Shown here: positions 22,740 through 52,777 of the stretch, one piece after another
Layout of the letters: the number at the start of each line of letters is the position of its first letter
How positions within the stretch are numbered: position 1 is the stretch's first letter
Source: Xiphophorus maculatus
Taxonomy: Eukaryota; Chordata; Actinopteri; Cyprinodontiformes; Poeciliidae
Reading direction: 5' to 3'
Length of the DNA: 64,000 nucleotides
NCBI RefSeq assembly: GCF_002775205.1
Contig: NC_036464.1
Span: 28,785,788 to 28,849,787, forward strand
Notes under the pieces: model-generated
The model's input: only the letters and a program-made list of their open reading frames with translations
What the model was told of the DNA's origin: nothing
Databases searched by the model: none
Program-made: the position numbers and the translations under genes

Positions 22740-23645
22740 ATGGAATTCAAATTCAATTCAAAAATACTTTGTTAATCCCAAAGGGAAATTAAATGTTGTT
22801 GTAGCTCATTAATTCAGATTCTTCACAGAGTTATTGTAGATAGTGATGGCTACAAGACAGACCTCTTGTAGCGGTCTGTATTACTGAAGATACTCTGTTT
22901 TCTCAAGACACTCTCATGAAGAGGATGCTCAGTGTTGTCCACAATTTTCTTGACTTCATGAAGAATCCTTCTTTGCATCGTCCCCAGAACAGAACCAGCC
23001 TTCTTCATCAGGTTGTTGAGCCTTCTTAGGTCCCTGGCTCTGGTGCTGCTGCCCCAACAGATGACGGCGGAAGAGATGACACACTCAACAACAGACTTAT
23101 AGAAGATCTGCAGCGTATTTCTGCAGACCTTGAAGGATTTTAGCTTCCTCAAGACGTCCAGTCTGCTCTGATCCTTCTTGTAGACGCTTCACTGCGTCTC
23201 CAGTCCAGTCTGTTGTCCAGATGAACATCGAGGTATTTCTACTCCCCTCAACCACCTCCACTTCTTCTCCCATGATTAAAATAGGGTTTGATCTAACGCT
23301 GTTTCTCCTGAAATCAACAATCATCTAATTTGTTTTGTTCACATTCGAGATGAGATGACTGTTCCCACACCATGCCACAAAACGGTCCACCGGCTCTCTT
23401 TACTCAGCCTCTTGTCCATCTCTTCTAGACCCAATAACTGCAGAGTCATTTGAGTATTTCTGGAGAGGACAGAAGTCAGACTTGTGCATGAAAGTCTGAA
23501 GTGTAGAAAGTGAAAAGGAATGAGAGTACAGTCCCCTGCTGTGCTCCTGTGTTGCTGACCACCTGGTTAGACACTCAGTCCTTCAGTCTCACAAACTGTG
23601 GCCTGTTTGTGAGGTAGTCATAGATCCAGGTGATTGTTGAATGAC
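22740..23645 (-). mobile_element. CR1/L2-type LINE, 3' part of ORF2 and 3' end
   Basis: Minus-strand frames encode, in order, DYLTNRPQFVRLKD, VVSNTGAQQGTVLS, IVDFRRNSVRSNPILIMGEE, then FYKSVVECVISSAVICWGSS and RDLRRLNNLMKKAGSVLG. These are the familiar palm/thumb and C-terminal segments of fish CR1/L2-like reverse transcriptases. The 3' end reads TTTCCCTTTGGGATTAACAA and AGTATTTTTGAATTGAATT. Several frame breaks: a dead, 5'-truncated copy of about 0.9 kb. Confidence 0.8.
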
Positions 23646-23794
23646 AGTAAGTATCACATTTAGTCATATGGTTCAGGTAAAGAAAGTTCTGGAGCTGTTT
23701 TTCATCTACAGTATCTGCTGAATAGGCCCCTTTTCACTCTGTGTGCAGGTATGTGTGCTGGTTATCTGTAACATGAAACTTCAGTCTCCAAAGC

Positions 23795-23795
23795 C

Positions 23796-23821
<26 letters not shown>
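23795..23821. repeat. (CA)n microsatellite
   Basis: About 13 uninterrupted CA units in the fbxo28-degs1 intergenic region. Confidence 0.9.
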
Positions 23822-23827
<6 letters not shown>

Positions 23828-25761
23828 CAGAATGTCATATGATACTTTGCCATGTCTGCAAACAAAAGACATACTATTAATTTTGCAGCAGCACACTTGC
23901 TTCTGTTTTGACTGCGTTCTTCAGGGTGAACAGACTTCTCCAGATTTACAACCTTTACATTTGAATAATGTTTACTTCTGGTGACGCTTCAGATCTTTTA
24001 TGTACCTGGGAAACCAGGAATAAGCTTTTCAAAATTGCAGCTGTGTTGAGATTTAAATAATCTAGAGAAGTTTAGTGAACAGAGAAGGAGAAGTACAGAG
24101 GAGGTTCATTACAAATAGTAAATTAGCATAACTGTAGCAAACATCATTTGTAGAACAGAGAAAAAATAAGAAGATATGCTGTTTCATTATCAGGTTATTG
24201 TGTCCTGGGACTGACATGGATGTTATATATGACCTTGTTTAAGCCTTGCAGAGTATTAATATATTTCTGTATTAAAATTGCATGTTTTTTTTATTGGTGT
24301 AATGTAATATTCTTATCTTAAATGTCATGTTTTAATTTTTGCTGGAAGAAGAAATTTATCATAACACAAATAAAGGTTCAAAACTGTGGATTTATTTCAT
24401 ATACCTGTTATTCATGGGTGTTATGGACCACAGCTGTCTATGAATAGCTAAAAATATGCAAATACTTCAGACCCCCTCTAAAAACACATGTGCCTATTTC
24501 AATACCCTAAACACAAAATATACCTTAATATGCCTTGATACACAGAGTCTTAGCATTACAGTCTCCCTTATCTTCTCTTTTAGGAGTTCAGTGAATCAGC
24601 GGCAAGGAAAATGAATGGCATTCCTGGATGGGCTGTTCTGTTCAGCAGCCACCCTGTTCAGCTGCCAAGAGTGGCTGCTGAACACTCATGGCAGGTGAGC
24701 CAAGAGCGTTAAGTAGCACTGTGCCCAGGTATTTCATATTACCAAGCTGCGTTTTCATTAGAATATTTTAGATATGCTGTACTAAAAGAAAAAAGTGAAT
24801 AGGTGAATTTTTCAGAAAAAAGTTGGCGTTACATTCCACGTTACATTCCACACACTAATCGACAACGAATAGCTTGAGGTCATTTAGTGTTACTGAAATA
24901 AAGGAACTTTTATTCTTATTGGTTGAATAAACCTATGTAAGTTGTGCCATGTCCAGTTAGCTGCCTGAATCAAATATACAATGTGACATGTGAAACAGAA
25001 AGAATAGTTAATTTTCCTTCTTTGTAAAACATATTTGCAAATGACACAGTGAGGCAACCTGACCCACCTGACCCACCATACCGTTTGCCTAAGCTGCCAC
25101 TTCGGGGAGCAAGCACCCCCTCCCCCAGCCACCCTCGGCCTTCCCCAAACTGGCACTTATCACCGTCACTCGGAAGCTACCGTAGCTCATCTTTCGTGAG
25201 AAGCTGAGTAGGATCATATATAATGTAAAAGGTCCCATCATTTAGCAACTGTAGAAAAGGCTGAAGGTGTGAAGAAAAGCGTGTTAAGACATGGCAAGAC
25301 ATCACTGGCACTTAACTTCCTGAAGTTAGCAACTACCCAACGATATTGTTGTATGACTCCAGAAGAACTACAACAGGTCCGGACAATAAAGGCATGTTTT
25401 AGAACGTTCAAATATCCAAGACGTCGAGGCCACGGTGCTGCGGATAGTTCCTGCTTCTGACGTTTATGTAACTAGTTTTACTTCTATATGACACCAAGCA
25501 AAGTTCATTGGCACCTAATATGAACTCCACTCTCGCGGCTCCTCACAGTTACATTTTCTTCTAGACACTTAAACCGCACAAAGAATCCATGTTAGGTAAC
25601 AGAAAAGCAACAAGTTACGTAGCGAGTCCCCGGAGGGAGGAGGGGCCTCAGACTGGCGCAGGGCTATCGGAGAGAAGCACGCTCCGACGCTCCCAGTTAA
25701 TCACAATCTTCTGACTTTCATCAAAGTTGTCGGTGAGCAGCTGCAGGCAGCGGTAGAGAAG

Positions 25762-27122
25762 ATGGGGAACCGAGTGGGCCGTGAGGACTACGAGTGGGTC
25801 TACACGGACCAGCCGCACGCGGACAGAAGAAAAGAAATTCTGGGTGAGCTAGCTTGTGCGTTAGCTACTTTCCAGATGACAAAAAGTAAACTTAGAATGA
25901 CTTAAACTTAGTTTAATAGTGTTATAAATATATGTTGGGTTATACTGTGTATCTGTGTGACACGCTACGCTTGTAGTTTGACAGTTCTGATTGCCGTCGC
26001 AGATAAGGAAAGCTAACGGTCCCGTGTCCTCCGATTTAAGCTAACTGAACTCAGTTGGATTTTTACGGTGGTTAACGGTTGACGCCCTTTTGAAAGAGGC
26101 ACAGCCCCCCGCCGCCCCCCCTTATCTGCTGCCAGCTTCACGTCCTGTATGTCCTACAAACCCAGCAGTTCACCAGCGCTGGTTTATTTAAAGGCCGTCG
26201 CGCAGGAATAAATCTGCCTTTACTGCTGTGTTCCGCTACAGGACGTCAGCGCACCACTCCCTAAAGTAACATTTTCACCGGGCAGAGAAACATCAGCACC
26301 GCAGCATAAATGTATGAGGCTAATTTCAGTCATGTTTCACGGGCTCAAATGGGAGATGAGGTCATTTGAATGTATGTAAAGTTTGGGGATTTCTAACATT
26401 TGCACGTCCACCCGGTTGCTATACGACAGCTGTCCTTCCATACATAGACAAAAGTAGTCCAGCTGTCGGGCCGAGCCACTGGCCAAGGCAGGCCATGACA
26501 TCTGGCTCTGCTCCACAGATGTTATGTCCACAGGCAGGCCTGGAAGACAATGGATGGGGCAGAAGTCGAGGCATGTCCACAGATTTCCTCAGAGTTGGAT
26601 GTCCATGGGCGGTTTCAGCAACAAGTTATTTGTTTCACATGTATTCAGTTTATTACAGAATTTCTCATCTCATGTGCACCGGTCAGATTCACATGCTGTC
26701 ACGTAGAATCCAATGTTAGGAGGTTTGTAGGCTTTATTCTAGAGCCTGGCTGTGGGTTCCAAGAACCATGTTAGTGAGAGAATACAATATGGCTGATATT
26801 ATTATGGCATACAGATAGGTGTTTGTAACTAGGCCTGTCAGAATAAATAATACATTAATTAATTAGATGATAAATTAGAGCAAGCTCCATAATTTGTATG
26901 ATTTATTGTACTTTTATCTCTTTTTCTATCAAAAACTGGATGACAAAAGTCTTCAGTCTGGGGTTTTGGTCTCAACAAGCCCGCTTTCGAGGGATAATTT
27001 TGTTTCTAAAGACTTCATTGTTCATTTTATTTATTGTTTTGGATATTTAAGATATCTTCCAGTTCCAGTGTTAAATGTTCATTAGAAAGTGAAAGTTTAT
27101 TGATCTTTGAGAATGTGTTCTT

Positions 27123-27156
<34 letters not shown>

Positions 27157-29310
27157 ATGAAATTCTGGGACAATTTCTTGTCCAGCAAAGTTTGTTACAA
27201 CAGGCCTAGTCTTTGCACTCACACTTTTGGGTTTTTTTTGTCCTTCAGCTAAATATCCAGAAATCAAGTCCTTGATGGGTCCAGACCAGAGGCTGAAGTG
27301 GATTGTGTGCATGATGGTGGGGATCCAATTCTTAGCGTTCTACCTGGTCAAAGACTTGGACTGGAAGTGGGTTCTGTTTTGGACGTACGCGTTCGGCAGC
27401 TGCATCAACCACTCCATGACCCTGGCCATTCACGAGATCTCGCACAACACCGCCTTCGGGAACAACAAAGCCATGTGGAACCGCTATTTCGCCATGTTCG
27501 CCAACCTGCCCATCGGCTTGCCGTACTCGGCCTCCTTCAAGCGCTACCACCTGGACCACCATCGCTACCTGGGCGGCGACGGCATCGATGTGGACATCCC
27601 CACCGACTTTGAAGGCTGGTTCTTCTGCACCCGCCTCCGCAAGTTCGTCTGGATCATCCTGCAGCCGCTGTTCTACGCCGTGCGGCCACTCTGCATCAAC
27701 CCCAAACCGGTCAGCCAGCTGGAGCTGACCAATGTGGCCGTGCAGCTCTGCTTCGACGTCCTGCTGTACTGGACGTGGGGGGCCAAGCCCGTGGTCTACA
27801 TGCTGGCCGGCTCCATGCTGGGGATGGGCTTGCACCCCATCTCTGGCCACTTCATCGCTGAGCACTACATGTTCCTCAAGGGCCATGAAACATACTCATA
27901 CTACGGCTGCCTCAACCTCCTCACCTTCAACGTGGGCTACCACAACGAGCACCACGACTTCCCCAGCATCCCAGGGCGAAGACTTCCTTTGGTCAGTACA
28001 TCGCTACAACAATCGTCTGAGTGGAATATCTGTATGAATTTATACTTCTTTCTGCTCCTTTTCATTCATAATGTATTTTAGATGTTACATGAACTATTCA
28101 TATTTATTAGGAATGCACCGATTAATCGGCCCCGATTTCATTCATTTTAGGAGATTGCTGATCGGCCGATGCCTACAGGTGAAGCCGATCTTATCTGCCT
28201 TGTCAAAGGTCTAAAAACCTTCCACTGTCCTCCATTGCTCTGATAAGAGAGAGAGAGAGGTTTGACTGTTAGCCCCGTCCACCAGGTCATGTCTGCATGT
28301 TCACAGCTGACCATTATCACCCCACTGTTGCCAACTCAGCAACTTTCCTGCTACATGTATCAACAATTCAGACAAAAAGAAAGTATTGGCCAAAATCGGA
28401 ATTAGCAAGTGAGGTTTTTTAAAGATTGGTAATCAGTGATCAGCCAGAAATTTGCAATCAGTGCTCCCTGACTTATTACTGCTATTTAAAAAGCCTGACT
28501 TGGCGTACCGTGGTGGCGGAGGGGTTAGCGCGACCCACATTCGGAGGCAACGTGGCCTCGACGCGGCTGTCGCGGGTTGGACTCCTGGACCCGACGACGT
28601 TTGCCGCATGTCTTCCCCCCCCTTCCTTCCCCCTTTCCTATCAGCCTACTTTGAGAAAGGGACACTAGAGCCCATAAAAAGACCCCTTGCAGGGCAATAA
28701 AAAACAAATAGAAAAAGAAAAGAAAAAAAAGCCTGACTTGCTGATTCTGATTTTTGGATCAAACTGATTTTTCTTTTTTTTTTGGGCTGAAATGCTACTA
28801 AGTACAGCAAGAAAGTCGCTGAGTTATCAACAGTAGGGTGACTTTTGCTAACTGCAAACATGCAGATATGACCTGGTGGGCGGGGCCAACAGTCAAAGAG
28901 AGGACAGTGATAGGTTTATTATTTTAGATCTTGGAAGAGTTGGATAAGATTGGTGTCACATACAAGTATCGACCAATCACCCATCTTCCAAAATGAAGGA
29001 AATCTGGGCTGATTTGTGCAGCTCTAAGAAATCGGCAATCAGCCTGACAACTGAATAACGTAAAATATGAAATGATATGAAACGGCTCGGTCTGACGAAG
29101 AAATGAAACGGCTGCCTCATGGCAACATTTCTGTTTTAACCCGACTCTCCGACTGCCTTCTAGGTGAAGAGGATAGCTCCAGAGTACTACGACGACCTGC
29201 CACAGTACACGTCCTGGGTGAGGGTCCTGTACGACTTCATCACGGACGACACGCTGAGCCCGTACTCCCGGATCAAGAGGAAGCTAAAGGGAGAGGTCAA
29301 ACAGGAGTGA
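25762..29310 (+). CDS. degs1: Sphingolipid delta(4)-desaturase DES1 (dihydroceramide desaturase)
   Basis: Coding exons 25762-25843, 27249-27991, 29164-29310; 972 nt, 323 aa, the same length as human DEGS1. N-terminus [20 protein letters not shown] (N-myristoylation-type Gly2), several hydrophobic membrane segments, and the three histidine boxes of membrane desaturases: HEISH at 89-93, HLDHH at 128-132 and HNEHH at about 259-263. The tail ends KGEVKQE. Known: DEGS1 introduces the 4,5-trans double bond converting dihydroceramide to ceramide in the ER membrane, using NAD(P)H, cytochrome b5 and O2 with a di-iron centre. All ligand histidines are present. Intron 1 carries a MITE and intron 2 a fold-back element with a SINE inside it. 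Confidence 0.98.
26834..27204. mobile_element. MITE with CCTGTCACAA-type inverted ends (copy 1)
   Basis: In degs1 intron 1. Starts CCTGTCAGAATAAATAATAC and ends TTGTTACAACAGG. Shares ATAATTTGTATGATTTATTG and TCAAAAACTGGATGACAAAA with the copy at 39509. An ATT trinucleotide run (27124-27156) has grown inside it. Confidence 0.65.
28108..29026. mobile_element. Fold-back hAT-like element with long inverted arms
   Basis: In degs1 intron 2. The left arm starts TAGGAATGCACCGATTAATC; the right arm ends with the diverged reverse complement (GGCTGATTTGTGCAGCTCTA). The arms, roughly 250-300 bp each, pair along most of their length: GCCGATCTTATC on the left faces GATAAGATTGGT on the right, and CCAGGTCATGTCTGCATG faces CATGCAGATATGACCTGG. 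The spacer is occupied by a tRNA SINE. Non-coding. Confidence 0.7.
28488..28740 (+). mobile_element. tRNA-derived SINE with perfect 15-bp target-site duplication
   Basis: Body 28503-28725, inserted in the spacer of the fold-back element at 28108-29026. The A-box region is GTGGTGGCGGAGGGGTTAGC, the B-box position reads GGTTGGACTCC (diverged from GGTTCGANTCC), followed by the shared GACGTTTGCCGCATGTCTTC block and an A-rich tail. Flanked by AAAAAGCCTGACTTG at 28488-28502 and 28726-28740. Same family as 42698-42880. Confidence 0.85.
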
Positions 29311-29652
29311 CCGAAGCTGCAGGATCCACATGACCGAGGCCTTCTCACATTTCTCCACCGCTTCCTGCTTCCATTCAGCTCAGTCCAACACAGGCAGATT
29401 TACTTCTGTGTTTTTGCACAAAAAGGCCTTGAGTTGAGGATAAAAAGATGCTACTGAGATTTTTACTTGTTGCGATATAATTATATTTCTGTTACACTTC
29501 AAGCCCATCAGATGTTTTTGGAGTTGGGGTTGTGTTGAGTACTTATAAATCATTAGTATCTGAGCTGGTCAGTGTTTTCTTTTGTTGTTGTTGTTTTTTT
29601 GTTCTGATTAACTTGGAGATTAAATGGTTGCCATAGTAACATTGTATGTTAA

Positions 29653-29658
29653 AATAAA
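29653..29658 (+). terminator. degs1: Polyadenylation signal AATAAA, degs1
   Basis: Canonical AATAAA about 345 nt downstream of the degs1 stop codon. Confidence 0.6.
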
Positions 29659-31309
29659 ATGACTTCGGTTTTTGTAAGCTCGGTTTTGAAGCTTTCCTGT
29701 CGGTTTCATTTCTGATTCGTCGTAACAGCTTTGCTGCAGTTATATTGGCTCTAATATTGCAGCTGCAGTGGAATAATATGAGGACCAATGGTTGCTATGG
29801 TGATTTCCGTAGTGCATACAAAGTATGGGGCGGAGGTTTATAGGGTTAATGTATGTGCAGTTAGTTTTGAATCTGATGTGGGTCAGTAAGGTGGATTAAA
29901 CTGCAAATCTTAAACTACATTTGTAAAAAAAAAAAAAAAAAAAACAAAAACATAAAGCAGATGTGTTGAGCTAAATTCCAACCATGTGTGAGCTGGTTTA
30001 AACTTTAAACTTTGCGACGCGTCTCTACAAATTGGCCGACCTTTTGACCTCCTGGCTTTTCTTTCTGGGTTCTCTGATATGCCGGCGCTCAATATTTCCA
30101 CCCCAGCAGAACTTTTTTCTCTGTTTTTTTTTTCCTTCTCTCTTTTTTTTTTCTTCTGGGATTCTGCCAGAATCGGACGGAGCTTAGCACCGCCTGGCTA
30201 GTGGCCCTCGGGCGTAGCTGCAGCTGTGTGCAGCAGCAACATGGACACGTTTCATTTTAGTCAATCAGTGAGTGAAAACTCTTTGTGTTTCTGTGTCGGT
30301 CTGTTTCACACAACCCCACCTCTGAAAGTCACCAGTGGCCTGGTGGAAGTTAAAAAAAGAAAATTTAAATGAAAGTCAATTATTAGACAATTTGAACAGA
30401 TTCAGCTGTATTGTGCTGAAGTTGATTGTAAATATTCTCAGTAATGTTGCAGATGGAGGCTTCTCATGCCGAAAATCTGAATCTGTCCGCCATCTTGGTT
30501 TTACTGCTCAGATTAACTAACCCACGCTAACCTTTGCCACAAACACTCTCAAGGCCTCAATGATGCAACTGTCCACGCTTATTTAACAAAGGTCAACGTG
30601 TCTCCACGACAACGCAAGTATTTATGGGGCTACCCATGCACTAAAGTTCCTGAAAGTTGGCACGCGCTACAGGGGTTGTGGATGTTCCAGTGATAACGGA
30701 GTGGAGCTTTCAGAACTCTGACTTGTCTCATGTCTAGAGATGCTGACAGGCGATAGCTGCATCTCTGCTGGAAGACCCTCACTGCCCAGTCTGCTGCAGG
30801 GTGCAGCGTGACCTTCAGATGTCCTCCACCCTGAACTGCTACATTCTAAGTCATGGATGTGAAGCACAGAGCATCGTTATGGGTGGGTTCTGTGCAAATG
30901 AACTGAGGCTGCTGCAATATGCTGCTGTCAGATTTCTACCCTTTTCCAGAGTGCAGCTTCTTTCTCCCAATATTCATCATCAGAAAAGTTTACCACCTCA
31001 TTCTAATCCTCCTCCTGAAATTAAAGGAAATCATTCTGTGCTTTCTGTTCAAAGCAAGCTGTGACTCAGCGAACATGAAGTCTGATCTTATTGCCATCGG
31101 TGCTCTGCTTGCTCAGTTTATTGATTTCATGTTCAGTATTGTGATTTTTAACTCAAGGCAATAAAAACTTATTTACTGATTTTCATACACTGGAAATGTC
31201 TTCTCAGTTTCAAATTGTTTAGTTTTTTTCATCATCACCACATCCTGCAGTCATCTGGAACAGGGTGGACACTTAAAAGTATTCAGCCAAGAGGAACAGG
31301 AAAATAGTT

Positions 31310-31492
31310 TCACCCGGCATCCTGCATGTTTTAGTTCCTCCCTGGTGGCAGCAACAACCATTTCACCAGGTCAATGTTCTTCTTAGGCCTCTAATGAGCC
31401 GTCATTGGATCCAGGTGCGTCAAACCAGAGAGAATTGAAACATGCAGGATGTCGGCCCTCCAGGACCGACTCTGGACGCCACTGGCCTAAAG
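31310..31492 (-). mobile_element. hAT-type MITE fragment
   Basis: Contains inverted ATGCAGGATG blocks and GGCCCTCCAGGACCGACTC followed by GGACGCCACTGG, the pattern of the common fish MITE whose ends read CAGGGGTG and which is related to the copy at 58805-59018. Limits uncertain. Confidence 0.4.
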
Positions 31493-31985
31493 CAAAAGAA
31501 TGAAAAGTAACATCTTACCACTAATATTGCGACTTATCGAATACAGATGGGGAGAATATGACAGCGGTTATCACATATCGTGACCAAACTGTGTAGAGTA
31601 ACATACTAAATATTTAAACCAAACTGTCTCTGCTAACTCTCCTTAACAATGAAAAAGTAAAATTTTTTTCATGGTATAAGAAGAGAAGATCCATTAATGA
31701 CCCATATTTGTTACATGCAGGTGAAATGACGAGAGAAGATAAAAAAACTTCAGTGGGCCGACATCACTTACTGTGAATATTAAAACAATTACTCAAGATC
31801 AACTCAACTAGATACAAAAATAAGACAAATGTATCCATGGTGACCAATTAGTTTTCATTTTTTTAAAAATGGAATTTATATTTAGGGTGCTTTGCGCCCT
31901 AAATATAATGGAATACAATCATGCAACATGACTTTGATTAATAATCTAATAAAATGAAGCCACAGTGGAGAAGTTTGTCACACAT

Positions 31986-31991
31986 TTTATT
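31986..31991 (-). terminator. nvl: Polyadenylation signal AATAAA (minus strand), nvl
   Basis: TTTATT on the plus strand, about 90 nt downstream of the nvl stop codon in the direction of transcription, giving a very short 3' UTR. Confidence 0.6.
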
Positions 31992-32078
31992 AAAAAACAA
32001 CAAAAAAGGATGTGTATAATAATACTTCCACAAAGATATGCAAATACATAATTGTGACATCTGCCTGCGGTTCGTTGG

Positions 32079-50281
<18,203 letters not shown>

Positions 50282-52687
50282 CTTGGTCTGGAGAAGATCT
50301 GAGCCTGGAGGAGAAAGGCAGAGTAAGAATCAGACTAAAACCTGCTTTATTTACCTGCTGAGAATGAGACAGGGTGATGAACTTCCTGCGATGGCGTGGT
50401 TCCCAACTATAAATAAAGATTTATTAATTTACTTATTTCCGTAGATTTGGACGATGTTGTCTGTCTTACGATGAAAGAAAACCAAACCTTCAGTTTGTCT
50501 GGAAACCAGGATTTGACATCAGAGCAGTAAGTTCATGTTCTGACCAGCATCTGGACTTAGTACTTGGTTGGGCCTCTTTGCTGGTTATGTATAAAACTGT
50601 AGTTCTAAATGATAACAATAACAACAACAACAATAATAATAATAGTAAAAATAATATGTATTGTTCTAGTTCTGGCTAGACCTTCTCTGAACCTCACACA
50701 CAGAACCGAACGGATCTGCAGCAGGATTCCCTAAAGCAGCAGAATCTTTATCATTGCATGGCTCTGTTCTTACTGGAACAAAAGCACGCGGGCTTCCCGT
50801 TGCTGCAGCCTCCTGGACGAGTCCTGCTCCTGTCACCATGGGAACCGCGCCGTAGTCTGGGAGAACTGGTCTTCGGCTCGAAGATGCAAAACTCATCTGG
50901 TGTTCAGCTTCAGAATATCATGATCGAAACGTGAGCGCTGTGACTCCACACACCCGGAAACAAAACCAATGCTGCGTTCCATGTACCTCGGAAATCAGAC
51001 TACCTCGGTCTGATCCAGACGTTAAAAGTTGAGGACAGTGTGTAGGATAATTTCTTGTACTATTCTACATATTCTTTACTCACATCCTCTGGTGACACTG
51101 TCACTGACAGTAGGAGACAGGACTGAGGGCGCGAGCTCAATGTTGGTGACAAACTTCCGTCCTGGAGCTTCCCTGAAGCGTTCACGAACGCCGAAAGTTC
51201 TACTTTCCGAGCACGAATGAAACGCAGTATATGACGTACATCCTGTCAGAAATTTCTAAATAAAAATTCCTGACAGGACTTTAGAATGACAGAAATTGGA
51301 CACAATGTGGAATATCTTTGACTAAATGTGTTCAAGAAATGTTTTAGTTTTCATTTTTTAAAAATCTGTTCAATTTGATAAAATAGTTAAATGCATATGT
51401 ACTGATCCATTCAATAAATGAATGAATTTTTTAAAAGCCTTACAAATTTAAGGTTATTTAATTTTTTTTATTTCATCATTGAAGCGCATAGATTAATTCC
51501 ACGCAGACTGTTTTGTTTTCAAGAATTTGTCCCAGTTCTGATTCATCATGTTAATATATTCATACTGTTCATACTTGTCTCAATCTAAAGTATGGCAATG
51601 TAATAAATAAATACATTTTAGAAAAGCATTAATAATAGTCTTATTTGTTTGTGTTTTTTGAGACAGTAAACATTTTATAAATCTGTGACTATGTCTTAAA
51701 AAATGTCTATGACGTGTTCATGTCTGATTAGTCTAAAGTGTGACAGATTTCAATACAGAGATGGTCAAAATACGTCCAGATTCTTTCATTTGTTCAAATG
51801 TGCACCTCATAGGGTGCTGCACATACTCGGTGCTGCACAACATCGTTTCCCAATTATTAAGAATGAAAAAATAGTTTGGCGCTCCGCAGGCCATCAAAAG
51901 CTGATCGCCACCGCAAACATCAGTAAGTGACGTCACTGGGTGAATACACTCAACAACAGGTTGAAAATGAGAAATAACCAAATAAAATTATTTTTTTTTA
52001 GAAAGAAACGATTTTATTTGTCGTCATTCGTCTGGATGAAGCCCTCTCGCATCTTCTGCTCTACAGGTAGCGAAAAGTTCAATGATTCTTTTCCAAATTT
52101 GGGATATTATGACCGCAGGGGGGCACTGTTGCTTCTGTAACCCTTAATTAATTGGCTATGACATTTTAGATCACTTCATTGCTGGTTGTGACGTAAGCAG
52201 GGCGTAACACGGTGCCACATGCTGACAGCTGTTATCAGAAGGTAAGAACACACCGGAACTTAATGTCAAAGTCTTCACAGTTTTTAAATGTAACTCTGGT
52301 GACCACATGGCATTTGATGAACTGTAGAACAGAGAAAAGGGACAGAAGGAAACAGTACGGTATATTTGTTTTTGATCGTGTAAAAGACAAAAAATAATAA
52401 TAATCACACGGGTATTTCCCGATGACAAAAGTCATTTAGTAACCGTGAAGAAAAAAAACATGTTTGACCAGTTATTGTGGGACACCACCTGCTGCCCACA
52501 ATCAGGCTATTGAAACAAGAGCGGGGCTCTCGCGCTGTGAATATGGCTTATTGGTGTGTTTGGTCATCGCGTGAAGCTGCAATAAAGTATATTCTGTTCT
52601 GTTCTATCACTTTGACAGCAGGAGAAAACACATGCGCTGACTTTCGCTTCCTCTTCTGTTGAGGCAGCTCCACTTCCTCCTCAGCAG

Positions 52688-52748
<61 letters not shown>

Positions 52749-52764
52749 CTCTCTCTCTCTCCAG
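50282..52764. other. Head-to-head intergenic region nvl / spata2-like
   Basis: Likely holds both promoters. An ETS-like CCGGAAA lies at about 50955. A 76-codon minus-strand open frame (50896-50666) lies upstream of nvl but matches nothing I know. The sequence from 51.3 to 52.5 kb is AT-rich with no repeat family recognised. The CT microsatellite at 52691-52762 closes the region. Confidence 0.55.
52691..52762. repeat. (CT)n microsatellite acting as the acceptor tract of the spata2-like start exon
   Basis: About 70 nt of nearly pure CT with one CTCCGTCT interruption, followed directly by CCAG (AG at 52763-52764) and then the exon with the ATG at 52778. It therefore looks like the polypyrimidine tract of a 3' splice site for a 5' UTR intron. 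Confidence 0.8.
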
Positions 52765-52777
52765 CCGCCTGTCGGTC

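Larger units (their letters stand above)
21776..25761. other. Intergenic fbxo28 to degs1
   Basis: About 4 kb with no gene recognised. Contains a CA-rich tract (21825-21860), a MITE (22034-22266), a LINE fragment (22740-23645), a CA microsatellite and a small hairpin (24640-24683). From about 25.5 kb it becomes GC-richer and probably carries the degs1 promoter and 5' UTR. Open frames up to 88 codons look random. Confidence 0.6.
29311..32078. other. Tail-to-tail intergenic region degs1 / nvl
   Basis: degs1 3' UTR to about 29.68 kb, then about 2.3 kb without a recognised gene, then the nvl 3' UTR (31986-32078 on the minus strand). Contains poly-A and polypyrimidine tracts (29925-30160), a short LINE-like phrase (RLLQYAAVRFL at about 30905) too weak to call, a diverged hAT-type MITE (31310-31492) and a 12-nt hairpin at 31876-31908. 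Confidence 0.6.

Noticed and set aside
24419-24580. Possible Tigger/pogo-like fragment
   Set aside because: GAATAGCTAAAAATATGCAAAT resembles such elements only loosely and no ends or target duplication could be found.
27332-27886. 184-codon minus-strand open frame over degs1 exon 2
   Set aside because: Antisense shadow of the conserved desaturase exon; the His-rich antisense sequence comes from plus-strand codon usage.
30801-31064. LINE-like phrase RLLQYAAVRFL
   Set aside because: Only about 12 residues resemble the C-terminal RLLQNAAARLL motif of fish reverse transcriptases; flanking frames do not support a LINE call.
51243-51280. Inverted repeat CCTGTCAGAAATTT / AATTCCTGACAGG
   Set aside because: Arms are imperfect and AT-rich; weaker than the other hairpins and not distinctive.
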